DNA of 64,000 bases from Falsirhodobacter sp. alg1 (lineage in GTDB: Bacteria > Pseudomonadota > Alphaproteobacteria > Rhodobacterales > Rhodobacteraceae). The translations under genes were made by a program, and so were the position numbers. The stretch lies in the NCBI RefSeq assembly GCF_000739715.2, contig NZ_BBJC02000005.1:94480-158479 (forward strand), read 5' to 3'. The notes beneath the pieces are model-generated. The model was not told where the DNA came from and searched no databases. It saw only the letters and a list, made by a program, of their open reading frames with translations. Positions 8,491-17,720 of the stretch are shown here, piece by piece; the first letter of the stretch is position 1, and each line of letters opens with the position of its first letter.

Positions 8491-10134
8491 TCAGGCAAGA
8501 AAACGGCTGCGCGGCATAAGGGCGGGAAGGAATGTGCTTGCAGAGGCGCGTCCCCAGCGTTCCAGCCATACCTGCAATTCCGGGTGATCCGAGCCTTCAA
8601 TCAGGAAGCCTTCGGGAAAGTCGGGGAATACCTCGTTGCCGTCCTGAAACTCGTTATCTTTTGACCGGATCATGAAGTGGTAGGGAAGGAAGCCTGCTGG
8701 ATGATCAAGCCCGGCAGCCCCTACGAGTTCACCCAAGGCATGCAGCGTGTTGCGGTGAAAACGGGCAACGCGATCACTTTTATCCCCGACGTCGATGGCT
8801 GCCATGCGCCTCGGATCCTGGGTCGCAATGCCGACGGGGCATTTGTTGGTATGGCAGGATTGTGCCTGGATACAGCCGATCGCAAACATATAGCCTCGGG
8901 CCGAGTTGCACCAATCCGCACCCAAGGCCATGGTCCGTGCGATGTCATAGGCCGACACGACCTTGCCCGCCGCGCCGATCCGGATCTGCTTGCGCAGACC
9001 CGCCCCGCGCAGGCTGTTGTGAACAAAGTGCAGCCCTTCCAGCATGGGCATGCCCACACGGTTCGCAAACTCCAGCGGCGCTGCCCCCGTACCGCCCTCT
9101 TTTCCATCCACCACAATGAAATCGGGCGTAACGTCCCGTTCCAGCATTGCCTTGACGATGCACATGAACTCGCGCCGATGGCCGATGCACAGCTTTATGC
9201 CGACGGGTTTTCCCCCGGATAATTCCCGTAGCTGGGAAATGAAGTCGATCAATCCAAGCGGAGTAGAAAATGCGGGATGCGCAGGAGGGGATATGCAATC
9301 CACGCCCATCGGAATGCCCCGCGCCTCGGCGATCTCGGGTGAGATTTTCGACGCGGGAAGCATGCCACCGTGACCGGGCTTTGCCCCCTGGCTCAGTTTG
9401 ATCTCGATCATCTTAATTTGCGGATCACGGGCTTGGGCGGCAAATTTTTCGGGCGAAAATGTGCCGTCATCATTGCGGCAGCCGAAATAACCTGACGCTA
9501 CCTGATAGATCAGATCGCCGCCCCCTTCGCGGTGGTACCGGCTGATGCCGCCTTCGCCTGTGTCATGGGCAAAATTCCCCTTTGCCGCGCCGCGGTTCAG
9601 GGCCGAAATGGCATTGGCCGAAAGCGAGCCGAAGCTCATAGCCGAAATATTGTAGATTGAGGCATCATAGGGCTGTTTGCAGTCCTTCCCGCCGATGCGG
9701 ACACGGAAATCCGTATCATGGATTACCTTGGGCGCGATCGAATGCGTCAGCCAGTTGAAGCCGGAGGCATAGACGGCCTCAACGGTGCCGAAGGGACGTT
9801 TGTCTTCGGCCCCCTTTGAGCGTTGATAGACCAGGCCGCGCATCTCACGGCTGAAGGGAACCTCATCCCGATCGGATTCGAAGAAATACTGGCGAAATTC
9901 CGGCCGGACGCTTTCGATCATGAAACGCAGATGGCCGATGATCGGGTAATTGCGCAGGATGGAATGCTTGATCTGCCGCATATCCATCAGCCCGATGATC
10001 CAGAGTGCTGCGGCTATCAGAAAAACCGGTAGAACCCAGGCCGACCAGAACAGGACAAGTATCCCGGAAAGAAAGGTAATCGCCGCAGCAAGAAGGATCG
10101 GAACATAACGTAAATAATCGGCTTTTTTTCTCAT
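8491..10134 (-). CDS. Membrane-anchored FMN-binding glutamate synthase family protein
   Basis: 547 residues. Two N-terminal membrane helices (about residues 10-50) precede a GltB-type FMN barrel: NISAMSFGSLSANAI, DTGEGGISRYH, KPGHGGMLPASKI, GIKLCIGHR, VDGKEGGTGAAP and GADWCNSARGYMFAIGCIQ. The cysteine pattern C-x5-C-x4-C (CIQAQSCHTNKC) is that of the 3Fe-4S cluster of glutamate synthases. The glutaminase domain is absent, so this is the stand-alone synthase-domain type common in bacteria, whose reaction is not settled. It stands alone, with no GltD partner nearby. Confidence 0.92.
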   Translation of the reverse strand: MRKKADYLRYVPILLAAAITFLSGILVLFWSAWVLPVFLIAAALWIIGLMDMRQIKHSILRNYPIIGHLRFMIESVRPEFRQYFFESDRDEVPFSREMRGLVYQRSKGAEDKRPFGTVEAVYASGFNWLTHSIAPKVIHDTDFRVRIGGKDCKQPYDASIYNISAMSFGSLSANAISALNRGAAKGNFAHDTGEGGISRYHREGGGDLIYQVASGYFGCRNDDGTFSPEKFAAQARDPQIKMIEIKLSQGAKPGHGGMLPASKISPEIAEARGIPMGVDCISPPAHPAFSTPLGLIDFISQLRELSGGKPVGIKLCIGHRREFMCIVKAMLERDVTPDFIVVDGKEGGTGAAPLEFANRVGMPMLEGLHFVHNSLRGAGLRKQIRIGAAGKVVSAYDIARTMALGADWCNSARGYMFAIGCIQAQSCHTNKCPVGIATQDPRRMAAIDVGDKSDRVARFHRNTLHALGELVGAAGLDHPAGFLPYHFMIRSKDNEFQDGNEVFPDFPEGFLIEGSDHPELQVWLERWGRASASTFLPALMPRSRFLA

Positions 10135-10336
10135 GGAGACATGTCCGGGCTAGGCTGTGGCACAGCGTGCAGATTACCGGAGCAATTCCGAAAGGCCAAT
10201 CACGGATCTGTCGATGGTCGGTTGGATAGTAGTCATCCTTTCTCCAACGCGAGAAGCGTCGTGTGCAGCAGCCGTGGTGATAACCTGATGAGCGCTGGAG
10301 TTCCCGGCAGAGGTATGCTGCGATGCGGCGATATCC

Positions 10337-11122
10337 TCATGCAGCTGACAATTTCCTTGTCAGCTCTTGCGCCAAGCCTTTCACGATCTCTCCCGTCGCG
10401 GGCAGTTCTTTTTCCGGAAGCCGTGATGCCAGCGCGGATACCGACAGGCCAGCAACCACCTCTCCGCTGGGGCCATGGATTGCTGCGGCCACGCACCGCA
10501 TTCCGGGGGTGAATTCCTCATTGTCATAGGCATGGCCCAAGGTTCGGACGCGGGCAATTTCAGCGCGGACCTGATCCATGTTCCTCAGGCTATGGCTCGT
10601 CATCGGGCGTAACCCCTGGCGGGCTACCAGTGCTTCGATGGCAGTATCCGGCCAGGTGGCTATCATGGCCTTTCCCATTCCCGAATTCATGATAGGGGCC
10701 CGCCCGCCCGGTGCTGCAATGGCACGGATGATCTCGCGACTTTCGATCTGGGCCACGGTTATCACCTCGGCTCCGTCCAGAACGCCTATATTGCTTGTCT
10801 CATGCGTCATGTCGCGCAGGCGCCGCAGATAGGGCATGGCCGTCGCCACAAGGCTCTGCCACCTGGTAAACGAAACACCGACCGCAAAGGCCTGTTGCCC
10901 GATATGCCATTCGGCCCGTGCATTGTCGAATTGCACAAATCCTCGCCGCTGTAATGTGGTCAGCAGGCGGTGCGCGGTGGAGGGGGGCAACCCCACGTGC
11001 CGCGCCAGATCCGACAGCCGCGCGCCGCCGGCACAGGCAGCCAGTGCCTCCAGTAATCGCAGGGCGCGGTCAACGGATTGAACGGTGTCATCGGTCCTCA
11101 TACGGGCATGGGTATTCCGCAT
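10337..11122 (-). CDS. IclR family transcriptional regulator
   Basis: Up to 261 residues. The winged helix covers about residues 15-75 (VQSVDRALRLLEALA, RHVGLPPSTAHRLLTTLQRRGF), followed by the IclR effector-binding domain with GKAMIATWP and the C-terminal CVAAAIHGPSGEVVAGLSVS. Starting at the ATG at 11101 would give 254 residues and is about as likely. It is divergent from malate synthase G, with 75-100 bp between the starts, a classic arrangement for a repressor or activator of glyoxylate-consuming genes. Confidence 0.9.
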   Translation of the reverse strand: MRNTHARMRTDDTVQSVDRALRLLEALAACAGGARLSDLARHVGLPPSTAHRLLTTLQRRGFVQFDNARAEWHIGQQAFAVGVSFTRWQSLVATAMPYLRRLRDMTHETSNIGVLDGAEVITVAQIESREIIRAIAAPGGRAPIMNSGMGKAMIATWPDTAIEALVARQGLRPMTSHSLRNMDQVRAEIARVRTLGHAYDNEEFTPGMRCVAAAIHGPSGEVVAGLSVSALASRLPEKELPATGEIVKGLAQELTRKLSAA

Positions 11123-11197
11123 CGTGGAAAAGGTCCATGTTCGGCATGGCGCATCACGCTATTTCCGGCGCAGGATGGCTCCAAATTGGAGGATCAT

Positions 11198-13324
11198 ATG
11201 GTCGGTTATATCGAACGTGCGGGGCTGCAGGTGGCTCCATCCCTAGCCAGCTTTGTCGAAGGGCAACTTTTACCCGGTCTGCCCGTAACGGCGGACGGTT
11301 TCTGGTCCTGTCTGGCAGAACTGCTTGCGGACATGACGCCCGAAAACCGCCGGCTGCTGCAGGTGCGCCACGAGATGCAGCAGAAAATCGATACATGGCT
11401 GGCCGCACGCAAGCATCAGGCATGGGATAACGCCGCTTGGCAGGAGTTTCTGCGCGAGATCGGTTATATCGTTCCGGTAGGCCCCGATTTCACGGTAGAA
11501 ACCGGCCCTGCCGATCCGGAAATCGCGACCATGGCGGGGCCGCAGCTTGTGGTGCCGGTCATGAATGCACGTTTCGCCCTGAATGCGGCAAATGCGCGGT
11601 GGGGCAGCCTTTATGACGCGCTGTACGGCACGGATGCCTTGGCGGGCCAACCTGCGGGCAAGGGCTATGATCCTGCCCGCGGGGCTGAGGCTGTGGCCCG
11701 TGCTGCGGAGTTTCTGGATATGGCTGTGCCACTGGCAGCAGGGTCGCATGCAGATGTTATGGCCTATGACGGGTCCGAGGTTGCGCTGTCGGATGGCACG
11801 ATTACCGGGTTTTCCGACCCTGATGCCTTGGCAGGCACGGCGGATGGTCAGATCTTGTTGCGCCACAACGGGCTGCATATCATCCTGATGATCGACCGTG
11901 CGCATCCGGTAGGGGCCAGCAGCCCGTCCGGGCTATGCGATGTGGTTCTGGAATCCGCGCTGACCGCCATTCAGGATTGTGAGGACAGCGTTGCTGCCGT
12001 CGATGCCGAGGATAAGGTTCTGGCCTATTCAAACTGGCTTGGGTTGATGAAAGGCGATCTGACCGAGACCTTCGAGAAAAATGGCAAATCCCTGACCCGT
12101 CGTTTGGCAGAAGATCGCAGTTTTATCGCGCCTGACGGTACGTCCCTTTCCCTTGCCGGGCGTGCCGTGCTTCTGGTGCGGAATGTCGGGCATCTGATGA
12201 CAACCGACGCTGTGCTCATGAATGGTGAGGAAGTGCCGGAGGGATTGCTGGATGCGATGGTCACCGTCGCGGCAGCAATGCATGATCTGGCCAAGACGGA
12301 TGGCCTTCGTAATTCCCGTGCGAAATCGGTTTATGTGGTCAAGCCGAAAATGCACGGCCCCGAAGAGGCTGCATTTGCCGACCGAATTTTTGCAAAGGTC
12401 GAATCCCTGCTGGGCTTGGCACATGGCACGGTCAAAGTGGGGCTGATGGATGAAGAGCGTCGTACCTCGGCCAATCTTCGCGAATGTATCCGCGCGCTGA
12501 AGGACCGGATCTGCTTCATCAATACCGGCTTTCTGGATCGGACCGGGGATGAAATCCATACTGTCATGCAGGCCGGGCCCGTACTGCCCAAGGGCGAAAT
12601 CAAGGATGCGGTCTGGTTGTCAGCCTATGAGGCGGGCAATGTGGATGCAGGGCTTGCCAGCGGCATGAAGGGAAAGGGGCAGATCGGAAAGGGCATGTGG
12701 GCGAAGCCCGATGCCATGGCCGAGATGATGGTTGCAAAGATCGGCCATCCGCAGGCTGGGGCCTCTACCGCGTGGGTTCCCTCGCCCACGGCCGCCACCT
12801 TGCATGCGATGCATTATCATCAGGTGAATGTGGCCAGCCTGCAAACCCAGTTGGCCGAGCGGGAACCTGCCAGCTTTGACGCGCTCATGACACCACCGTT
12901 GCTGCATGGCCGCAACCTGCCCGAAGACAGGATTGCGCGCGAAATCGATCTGAACTGTCAATCGATCCTCGGATATGTGGTCCGATGGGTGGATCAGGGG
13001 ATTGGCTGCTCCAAGGTACCGGATATTGACGATGTGGCCCTGATGGAAGATCGCGCCACCTTGCGGATTTCGGCGCAATTCCTGAGCAACTGGCTGATGC
13101 ACGATGTAATCACCGAGGCGCAGATCGATGACAGCCTGCGGCGGATGGCCGTGGCGGTGGATCGGCAGAATGCGAATGATCCGGCCTATCGGCCCCTCGC
13201 GACTTCGTTCGACGGTCCGGCATTCCATGCGGCCCGCGATCTGATCCTGAAGGGTGCAGCCCAGCCTTCGGGATACACGGAGCCGCTGCTGCATGAATGG
13301 CGACGTGTCGCAAAGGTTCGTTGA
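11198..13324 (+). CDS. glcB: Malate synthase G
   Basis: 708 residues, close to the roughly 720 of characterised malate synthase G. It condenses glyoxylate with acetyl-CoA to malate in the cytoplasm. Recognisable blocks are the N-terminal VGYIERAGLQVAPSLASFV, the central barrel with VDAEDKVLAYSNWLGLMKGDL, NVGHLMTTDAV, KPKMHGPEEAAFAD and GLMDEERRTSANLRECI, and the C-terminal catalytic region DVALMEDRATLRISAQF. The ATG at 11198 has GGAGG at 11188-11192; an upstream in-frame start at 11078 would add 40 unlikely residues. The nearby glcG remnant hints at a former glycolate cluster. Confidence 0.96.
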   Translation: MVGYIERAGLQVAPSLASFVEGQLLPGLPVTADGFWSCLAELLADMTPENRRLLQVRHEMQQKIDTWLAARKHQAWDNAAWQEFLREIGYIVPVGPDFTVETGPADPEIATMAGPQLVVPVMNARFALNAANARWGSLYDALYGTDALAGQPAGKGYDPARGAEAVARAAEFLDMAVPLAAGSHADVMAYDGSEVALSDGTITGFSDPDALAGTADGQILLRHNGLHIILMIDRAHPVGASSPSGLCDVVLESALTAIQDCEDSVAAVDAEDKVLAYSNWLGLMKGDLTETFEKNGKSLTRRLAEDRSFIAPDGTSLSLAGRAVLLVRNVGHLMTTDAVLMNGEEVPEGLLDAMVTVAAAMHDLAKTDGLRNSRAKSVYVVKPKMHGPEEAAFADRIFAKVESLLGLAHGTVKVGLMDEERRTSANLRECIRALKDRICFINTGFLDRTGDEIHTVMQAGPVLPKGEIKDAVWLSAYEAGNVDAGLASGMKGKGQIGKGMWAKPDAMAEMMVAKIGHPQAGASTAWVPSPTAATLHAMHYHQVNVASLQTQLAEREPASFDALMTPPLLHGRNLPEDRIAREIDLNCQSILGYVVRWVDQGIGCSKVPDIDDVALMEDRATLRISAQFLSNWLMHDVITEAQIDDSLRRMAVAVDRQNANDPAYRPLATSFDGPAFHAARDLILKGAAQPSGYTEPLLHEWRRVAKVR

Positions 13325-13330
13325 TTGCCG

Positions 13331-13359
13331 TGGCACCCGCAATCGGATTGCGGGTGCCA
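13331..13359 (+). terminator. Hairpin terminator after glcB
   Basis: A perfect 13-bp stem (TGGCACCCGCAAT with ATTGCGGGTGCCA) with a 3-nt loop begins 7 bp after the glcB stop. No U tract follows. Confidence 0.7.
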
Positions 13360-13465
13360 TGATGCGTGAACGTCCGGTGGTTCTACAACGAAAGTAGCCA
13401 GCCCGGTGCGAGGCCGTTTCCGCAGATAGTCCTGCGCGCCCTGAATGATCCGGGCGGCGCAGTAC

Positions 13466-14239
13466 TTACCAGGAGGTCAGGACGTTGCCGTTGTATTTGG
13501 TTTCGATGAACGCCTTTACCTCGGGGCTGTGATAGGCGTCTACGAGTTCTTGGACCCAAGGCTGGTCTTTGTCTTCGGTACGCACAGCGATGACGTTCAC
13601 ATAAGGGCCTTCGGCGCTTTCGGTGGCGAAGGCATCGGTCTGGGGATCGAGGCCTGATGCAACAGCATAGTTTGTGTTGATCAGAGCTGCATCAAGGTCG
13701 GCCAACGAACGTGGCAATTGTGCGGCGTCCAGCTCTTGGAAGCGAAGGTTCTTGTCGTTTTCAGTGATGTCCAGAACGGTCGGCGTCAGTCCGGCATCCG
13801 GGTCGAGTGCGATCACGCCCAGCTGTTGCAGCACCAGAAGCGCACGGCCACCGTTTGTGGGATCATTCGGAATGCCGATGGTGTCACCATCCTCAAGGGC
13901 ATCAAGTGTGTCTATCTTGTCCGAATACAGCCCCATCGGGGTGGTGATGGTGGTGCCCACGCTAACCAGATCGAACCCGCGGTCGCGGATCTGGTTATCC
14001 AGATAAGGCTGGTGCTGGAACGAGTTTGCCTCGATCTCGCCATCAGCCAAGGCCTGGTTCGGGACGACATAGTCGGAAAATTCGACAACTTTGATGTTCA
14101 GACCCTTGGGGGCTGCAATTTTGGCAACCTCTTCCATGATCTCTCCATGCTGGCCGGGGGTGACGCCAACGGTGATATCCTGGGCAAAGGCGGCGCTGGC
14201 AAGCAGGCCGAATGCGAGGGTAAGCGGAAACAGACGCAT
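13466..14239 (-). CDS. metQ: MetQ/NlpA-type substrate-binding protein of a methionine ABC importer
   Basis: About 257 residues. The signal peptide MRLFPLTLAFGLLASAAFAQ is followed by the NlpA fold: ITVGVTPGQHGEIMEEV, NQALADGEIEANSFQHQPYLD, GIPNDPTNGGRALLVLQ and DAALINTNYA. It is the last gene of metN-metI-metQ. The ATG at 14239 has GGAG upstream. The signal peptide has no lipobox cysteine, so the protein should be soluble in the periplasm, whereas many MetQ proteins are lipoproteins. The ligand is presumably L- or D-methionine or a related compound. Confidence 0.9.
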   Translation of the reverse strand: MRLFPLTLAFGLLASAAFAQDITVGVTPGQHGEIMEEVAKIAAPKGLNIKVVEFSDYVVPNQALADGEIEANSFQHQPYLDNQIRDRGFDLVSVGTTITTPMGLYSDKIDTLDALEDGDTIGIPNDPTNGGRALLVLQQLGVIALDPDAGLTPTVLDITENDKNLRFQELDAAQLPRSLADLDAALINTNYAVASGLDPQTDAFATESAEGPYVNVIAVRTEDKDQPWVQELVDAYHSPEVKAFIETKYNGNVLTSW

Positions 14240-14258
14240 ATTATTACTCCGGTTTGAA

Positions 14259-14933
14259 TCAATGGCCACGGTTGCGCGGGGCGCGGCGGTCTACCCTGCG
14301 GGCAATCCATTCCCCCAAGGATTGTACCAGCTGAACCAGTACAATCAGGATAATGACGACGGCCAGCATCACCTCTGGCATGAACCGCTGATAGCCGTAG
14401 CGGATACCCAGATCCCCGAGACCTTCGCCGCCCACGGCCCCCACCATCGCGGAATATCCGATCAGGCTGACCAGCGCCAAGGTCATTCCCAAGGAGATGG
14501 CGGGAAGTGCTTCGGGCACCAGAACCTTGGTGATGATCTGCAGGGGGGTGGCTCCCATGGCGCGCGCTGCCTCGATCAATCCTGCATCGACCTCACGGAT
14601 GGCATTTTCGACCAGCCTTGCGATGAAGGGTATGGCGGCAATGGTCAGCGGGACTACGGCAGCGCTGGTCCCGATGGAGGTGCCGGCAATCATGCGTGTA
14701 AACGGGATGATCGCCACGACCAGAATGATGAAGGGCACCGAACGGGTGGCGTTGACCACAAGGCCGAGCACGCGATTGACCAAAGGTGCCGCAAGCAGCT
14801 CTCCACGTTGGGAAATGGCCAGATAGATCCCCAGCGGCAGCCCGAACAGCGCCCCGATGAGTCCGGAGATGGCTACCATGTAGAGCGTCTGCAATGTGGC
14901 GTCGATCAGCAGGTGGATCAGGTTAGCGGACAT
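14259..14933 (-). CDS. metI: Methionine-type ABC transporter permease
   Basis: 224 residues with five predicted membrane helices and the EAA loop IEAARAMGATPLQIITKVLVPEALP near residues 140-165 that docks onto the ATPase. The N-terminal MSANLIHLLIDATLQTLYMV is typical of MetI. Its start overlaps the metN stop by 11 bp, indicating coupled translation, and metQ follows 19 bp downstream. Confidence 0.93.
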   Translation of the reverse strand: MSANLIHLLIDATLQTLYMVAISGLIGALFGLPLGIYLAISQRGELLAAPLVNRVLGLVVNATRSVPFIILVVAIIPFTRMIAGTSIGTSAAVVPLTIAAIPFIARLVENAIREVDAGLIEAARAMGATPLQIITKVLVPEALPAISLGMTLALVSLIGYSAMVGAVGGEGLGDLGIRYGYQRFMPEVMLAVVIILIVLVQLVQSLGEWIARRVDRRAPRNRGH

Positions 14934-15963
14934 GGCCCAGAACCTCCGTCAGCAAATGGTGGCGTTCCAGATAGGCCCGCGCCTCGGCGGCACGTGCCAC
15001 CGGCAGCGATACAAGCAGATTGCCGAATGGGCGGGTGCCGATTTCCTCGACCGCGCCGGCCAGAATATTCACATCGATGCCAAGTTCGGATGTAAGCCGT
15101 GCAAGCATCGGGTCCGTAGCATGATCGCCTGCAAAGGTGATGCGGACCACCTCTTGGCTTGCGCTTTCGGCCGACGGCAACAGGCGTTGTGCGATGAATG
15201 CAGGTAGTGTGACGCCGGTTACGCCTGACAGGAAGCTGCGTGTCGTCGGATGCTGTGGACGGGTGAAAATATCATAGGTTGCCCCGGCCTCGACAATCCG
15301 GCCGCCATCAATCACGGCCACATGGCTGGCAATATCCCGCACCACGGCCATTTCATGTGTAATCAGCAGGATCGTCAGGCCAAGATCGCGGTTGATGTCG
15401 GCCAGAAGGCGGAGAACGGTCTGGGTGGTTTCCGGATCAAGCGCCGACGTCGCCTCGTCCGACAGCAGGACCTTGGGGCCGGTGGCAAGGGCGCGGGCGA
15501 TGCCGACACGCTGCTTCTGCCCGCCAGACAATTCTGCCGGATATCGCTCTGCGAATTCGGTAAGCCCGACACGGTCAATCAGGTCAGCAACCCGTCTCTG
15601 AACGTTCGCGGCTCCGGCAATTTCCAGCGGAAGGGCGATGTTGCCTGCGACAGTCCGCGATGACAGCAGATTGAAATGCTGGAAGATCATTCCGACTTCA
15701 CGCCGGATACCGCGCAATGCGCCGCCTGATGCGCGGCCCACGTCCTGTCCTGCCACCGTTACAGTGCCTGATGTCGGACGCTCCAACCCGTTGACCATCC
15801 GCAGCAGAGTGGATTTTCCTGCGCCTGACCGGCCTATGATGCCCGTGATTGCGCCGGGTTCGACAGTAAGCGAGACATCTTCAAGCGCGGTGACCATGCC
15901 GCCACGCTTCGGAAAGGCCTTGCCGACCTTGTCGAAAATTATGGGTGCACCTGATGCCGTCAT
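14923..15963 (-). CDS. metN: Methionine-type ABC transporter ATP-binding protein with NIL domain
   Basis: About 346 residues. Walker A is GRSGAGKST, the signature LSGGQKQR and Walker B VLLSDEATSALD. After the nucleotide-binding domain a C-terminal NIL domain (about residues 265-340, VRITFAGDHATDPMLARL onward) is present; in MetN it binds methionine and shuts transport down. The ATG at 15963 has GGTGGAGAG upstream; an ATG at 16005 is possible but weaker. First gene of the metNIQ operon. Confidence 0.94.
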   Translation of the reverse strand: MTASGAPIIFDKVGKAFPKRGGMVTALEDVSLTVEPGAITGIIGRSGAGKSTLLRMVNGLERPTSGTVTVAGQDVGRASGGALRGIRREVGMIFQHFNLLSSRTVAGNIALPLEIAGAANVQRRVADLIDRVGLTEFAERYPAELSGGQKQRVGIARALATGPKVLLSDEATSALDPETTQTVLRLLADINRDLGLTILLITHEMAVVRDIASHVAVIDGGRIVEAGATYDIFTRPQHPTTRSFLSGVTGVTLPAFIAQRLLPSAESASQEVVRITFAGDHATDPMLARLTSELGIDVNILAGAVEEIGTRPFGNLLVSLPVARAAEARAYLERHHLLTEVLGHVR

Positions 15964-16032
15964 GTCTCTCCACCTGCCGTCCGCGCCGGAGTGTCGGATA
16001 AACATGATCGGGCGGCAACGTGCAAGGTAGAG

Positions 16033-16044
16033 TTCTCACGAGAA
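16033..16044. promoter_or_regulatory. Palindrome TTCTCACGAGAA upstream of metN
   Basis: Perfect 5-bp arms separated by 2 bp, about 70 bp upstream of the metN start and between metN and the divergent hipB. A possible operator; no binder can be named. Confidence 0.25.
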
Positions 16045-16059
16045 TAATGATCTTTGGAT

Positions 16060-16076
16060 CATAAATTGATTTTATG
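16060..16076. promoter_or_regulatory. Candidate HipB operator 1
   Basis: CATAAATTGATTTTATG, a 17-bp inverted repeat (CATAAA/TTTATG). It shares the core TTGATTTTAT with a second 17-bp palindrome whose centre is 27 bp away. Both lie in the short promoter region before hipB. HipB dimers are known to bind several spaced palindromes and bridge them with HipA. Confidence 0.55.
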
Positions 16077-16086
16077 TTTTGGAGGT

Positions 16087-16103
16087 CATATTGATTTTAT
16101 ATG
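16087..16103. promoter_or_regulatory. Candidate HipB operator 2
   Basis: CATATTGATTTTATATG, a 17-bp inverted repeat (CATAT/ATATG) with the same core as operator 1. It ends 58 bp before the hipB ATG. The pair is the best candidate for hipBA autoregulation. Confidence 0.55.
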
Positions 16104-16161
16104 AACTGGGCGACATATTGGTGAATATACTACGATATCTCTCCACAGATGGATATTTCCC

Positions 16162-16413
16162 ATGGACCAGATTGCACGCAGTTCGAAGGATATGGGGCAG
16201 GCCCTGCGGAATGCGCGTAAGGCGCAGCAGATGACACAAGCTGACCTCGCAACACGATCGGGCATATGGCAGCGTACGATTTCTACCATAGAGACAAACG
16301 CGGGCGGGGCCAAGCTGGACACCATTTTCGACCTGCTGGCAGCATTGGATATGGAAATCGTGGTCGTCCCTCGCAGTAAATCCGCCCCTGAAGATCTGCA
16401 GGATATATTCTGA
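16162..16413 (+). CDS. hipB: HipB-type antitoxin, XRE helix-turn-helix
   Basis: 83 residues, the usual HipB size. The helix-turn-helix spans about 12-66 (LRNARKAQQMTQADLATRSGI then QRTISTIETN, LDTIFDLLAALDMEIVV). The C-terminal tail SAPEDLQDIF ends in a hydrophobic residue, as E. coli HipB's degradable tail does. The stop overlaps the hipA start as TGATG, so translation is coupled. HipB should neutralise HipA and repress the operon through the two palindromes upstream. Confidence 0.93.
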   Translation: MDQIARSSKDMGQALRNARKAQQMTQADLATRSGIWQRTISTIETNAGGAKLDTIFDLLAALDMEIVVVPRSKSAPEDLQDIF

Positions 16414-17720
16414 TGGGGCGCAAGCGCACCTATGCGCCGCTAGATGTATATATGAACCGCCGCAGGGTAGGGCAGTTCTACCGCGATCCGGGCGGGGCCT
16501 ATGTGTTCGCCTATGCCGCGGAATGGTTGGAATGGGAGAATACCTTGCCCATATCCCGCTCGCTGCCGTTGCGCACAGAGCGGTATGCAGGGCAGCCGGT
16601 CATGGCGGTGTTTGATAATTTGCTTCCTGACAACGACGATATTCGCAGACGAGTGGCTGAACGTGTCGGGGCCGACGGGTTGGATGCCTATAGCCTGCTT
16701 GCGCGGATCGGCCGCGACTGCGTCGGAGCGCTTCAGTTTCTATCGGAGGGGGAGGTTCCGGAACCCGGAGAGCGTCTGACCGGCGCTCCGATGACGGATG
16801 ACCAGATTGCCGTGATGCTGCAGAACCTGCGGCAGACCCCTTTGGGAATAAGCCGCGAAAATGATTTCCGTATTTCGGTTGCGGGGGCTCAGGAAAAGAC
16901 GGCCTTGCTTTATAACGAAGGACAATGGGTGGCGCCAAGCGGCACTACACCGACCACACATATCCTGAAACCGGCGATCGGTACCTTGCCCAACGGCATG
17001 GATCTGACGGATAGCATTGAAAACGAGCATTTCTGCCTGCGTCTGATGGCCGGATTCGGCTTGCCAGTGGCAAAAACCGAAATAATGGATTTTGCCGGAA
17101 CGAAGGCACTGGTGATTGAAAGGTTCGACAGGCTGCGTGCCCGTGATGGCCGGTTGATCCGGCTGCCGCAGGAAGATTTCTGCCAAGCTCTCTCTATTCC
17201 ACCCACGCGTAAATATCAGAGCGAGGGAGGGCCGGGCATTGTACAGATATGCAAGCTGCTTCAGGCAAGTGACCATCCCCTGCAGGATCGCACAGCATTT
17301 TTCAAAGCCAAAATTCTTTTCTGGCTGATGGCAGCGACTGATGGCCATGCCAAGAACTTCAGTATCGGGCTAAGGCCCAGGGGGCGCTTCACACTGACGC
17401 CGCTATACGATGTGCTGAGCGTGCAGCAGACCTTTGCCACGGGTGGATTGCAGATAAAGGATATGAAGCTGGCAATGCGCGTGGGCAGAAACCGGCACTA
17501 CAGGGTCTCGGAAATTCATGGTCGCCATTTCGTCGAAACCGGCCTGGACGCCGGTTTTTCGCGCACGCAGATCAGGGACATCTTTGCCAAAATCGAAGCT
17601 ACGGCCCGCCAGGCATTTGACGAGGCTATCGCTGAAATGCCCCCTGATTTTCCATACGTCCTCGCGGAGGAGATCAGGACCGGGTTCGAGCAACGGTTAT
17701 CCCGCCTGCGGAGCGATTAA
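16413..17720 (+). CDS. hipA: HipA-type serine/threonine kinase toxin
   Basis: 435 residues, equal to full-length E. coli-type HipA. The N-terminal domain includes PVMAVFDNLLPDN. RISVAGAQEKTALL contains the autophosphorylation-loop serine. Then come THILKP (ATP-binding lysine region), ALVIERFDR, LPQEDFCQAL, the catalytic ATDGHAKNFSI and the metal-binding YDVLS. In characterised systems HipA phosphorylates glutamyl-tRNA synthetase or related targets and induces growth arrest. All key residues are present, so the toxin looks active. Confidence 0.95.
   Translation: MGRKRTYAPLDVYMNRRRVGQFYRDPGGAYVFAYAAEWLEWENTLPISRSLPLRTERYAGQPVMAVFDNLLPDNDDIRRRVAERVGADGLDAYSLLARIGRDCVGALQFLSEGEVPEPGERLTGAPMTDDQIAVMLQNLRQTPLGISRENDFRISVAGAQEKTALLYNEGQWVAPSGTTPTTHILKPAIGTLPNGMDLTDSIENEHFCLRLMAGFGLPVAKTEIMDFAGTKALVIERFDRLRARDGRLIRLPQEDFCQALSIPPTRKYQSEGGPGIVQICKLLQASDHPLQDRTAFFKAKILFWLMAATDGHAKNFSIGLRPRGRFTLTPLYDVLSVQQTFATGGLQIKDMKLAMRVGRNRHYRVSEIHGRHFVETGLDAGFSRTQIRDIFAKIEATARQAFDEAIAEMPPDFPYVLAEEIRTGFEQRLSRLRSD

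Noticed and set aside
14091-15095. Long rightward open frames opposite metI and metN
   Set aside because: Antisense to genes with clear ABC motifs; low-complexity H/Q/G-rich translation.
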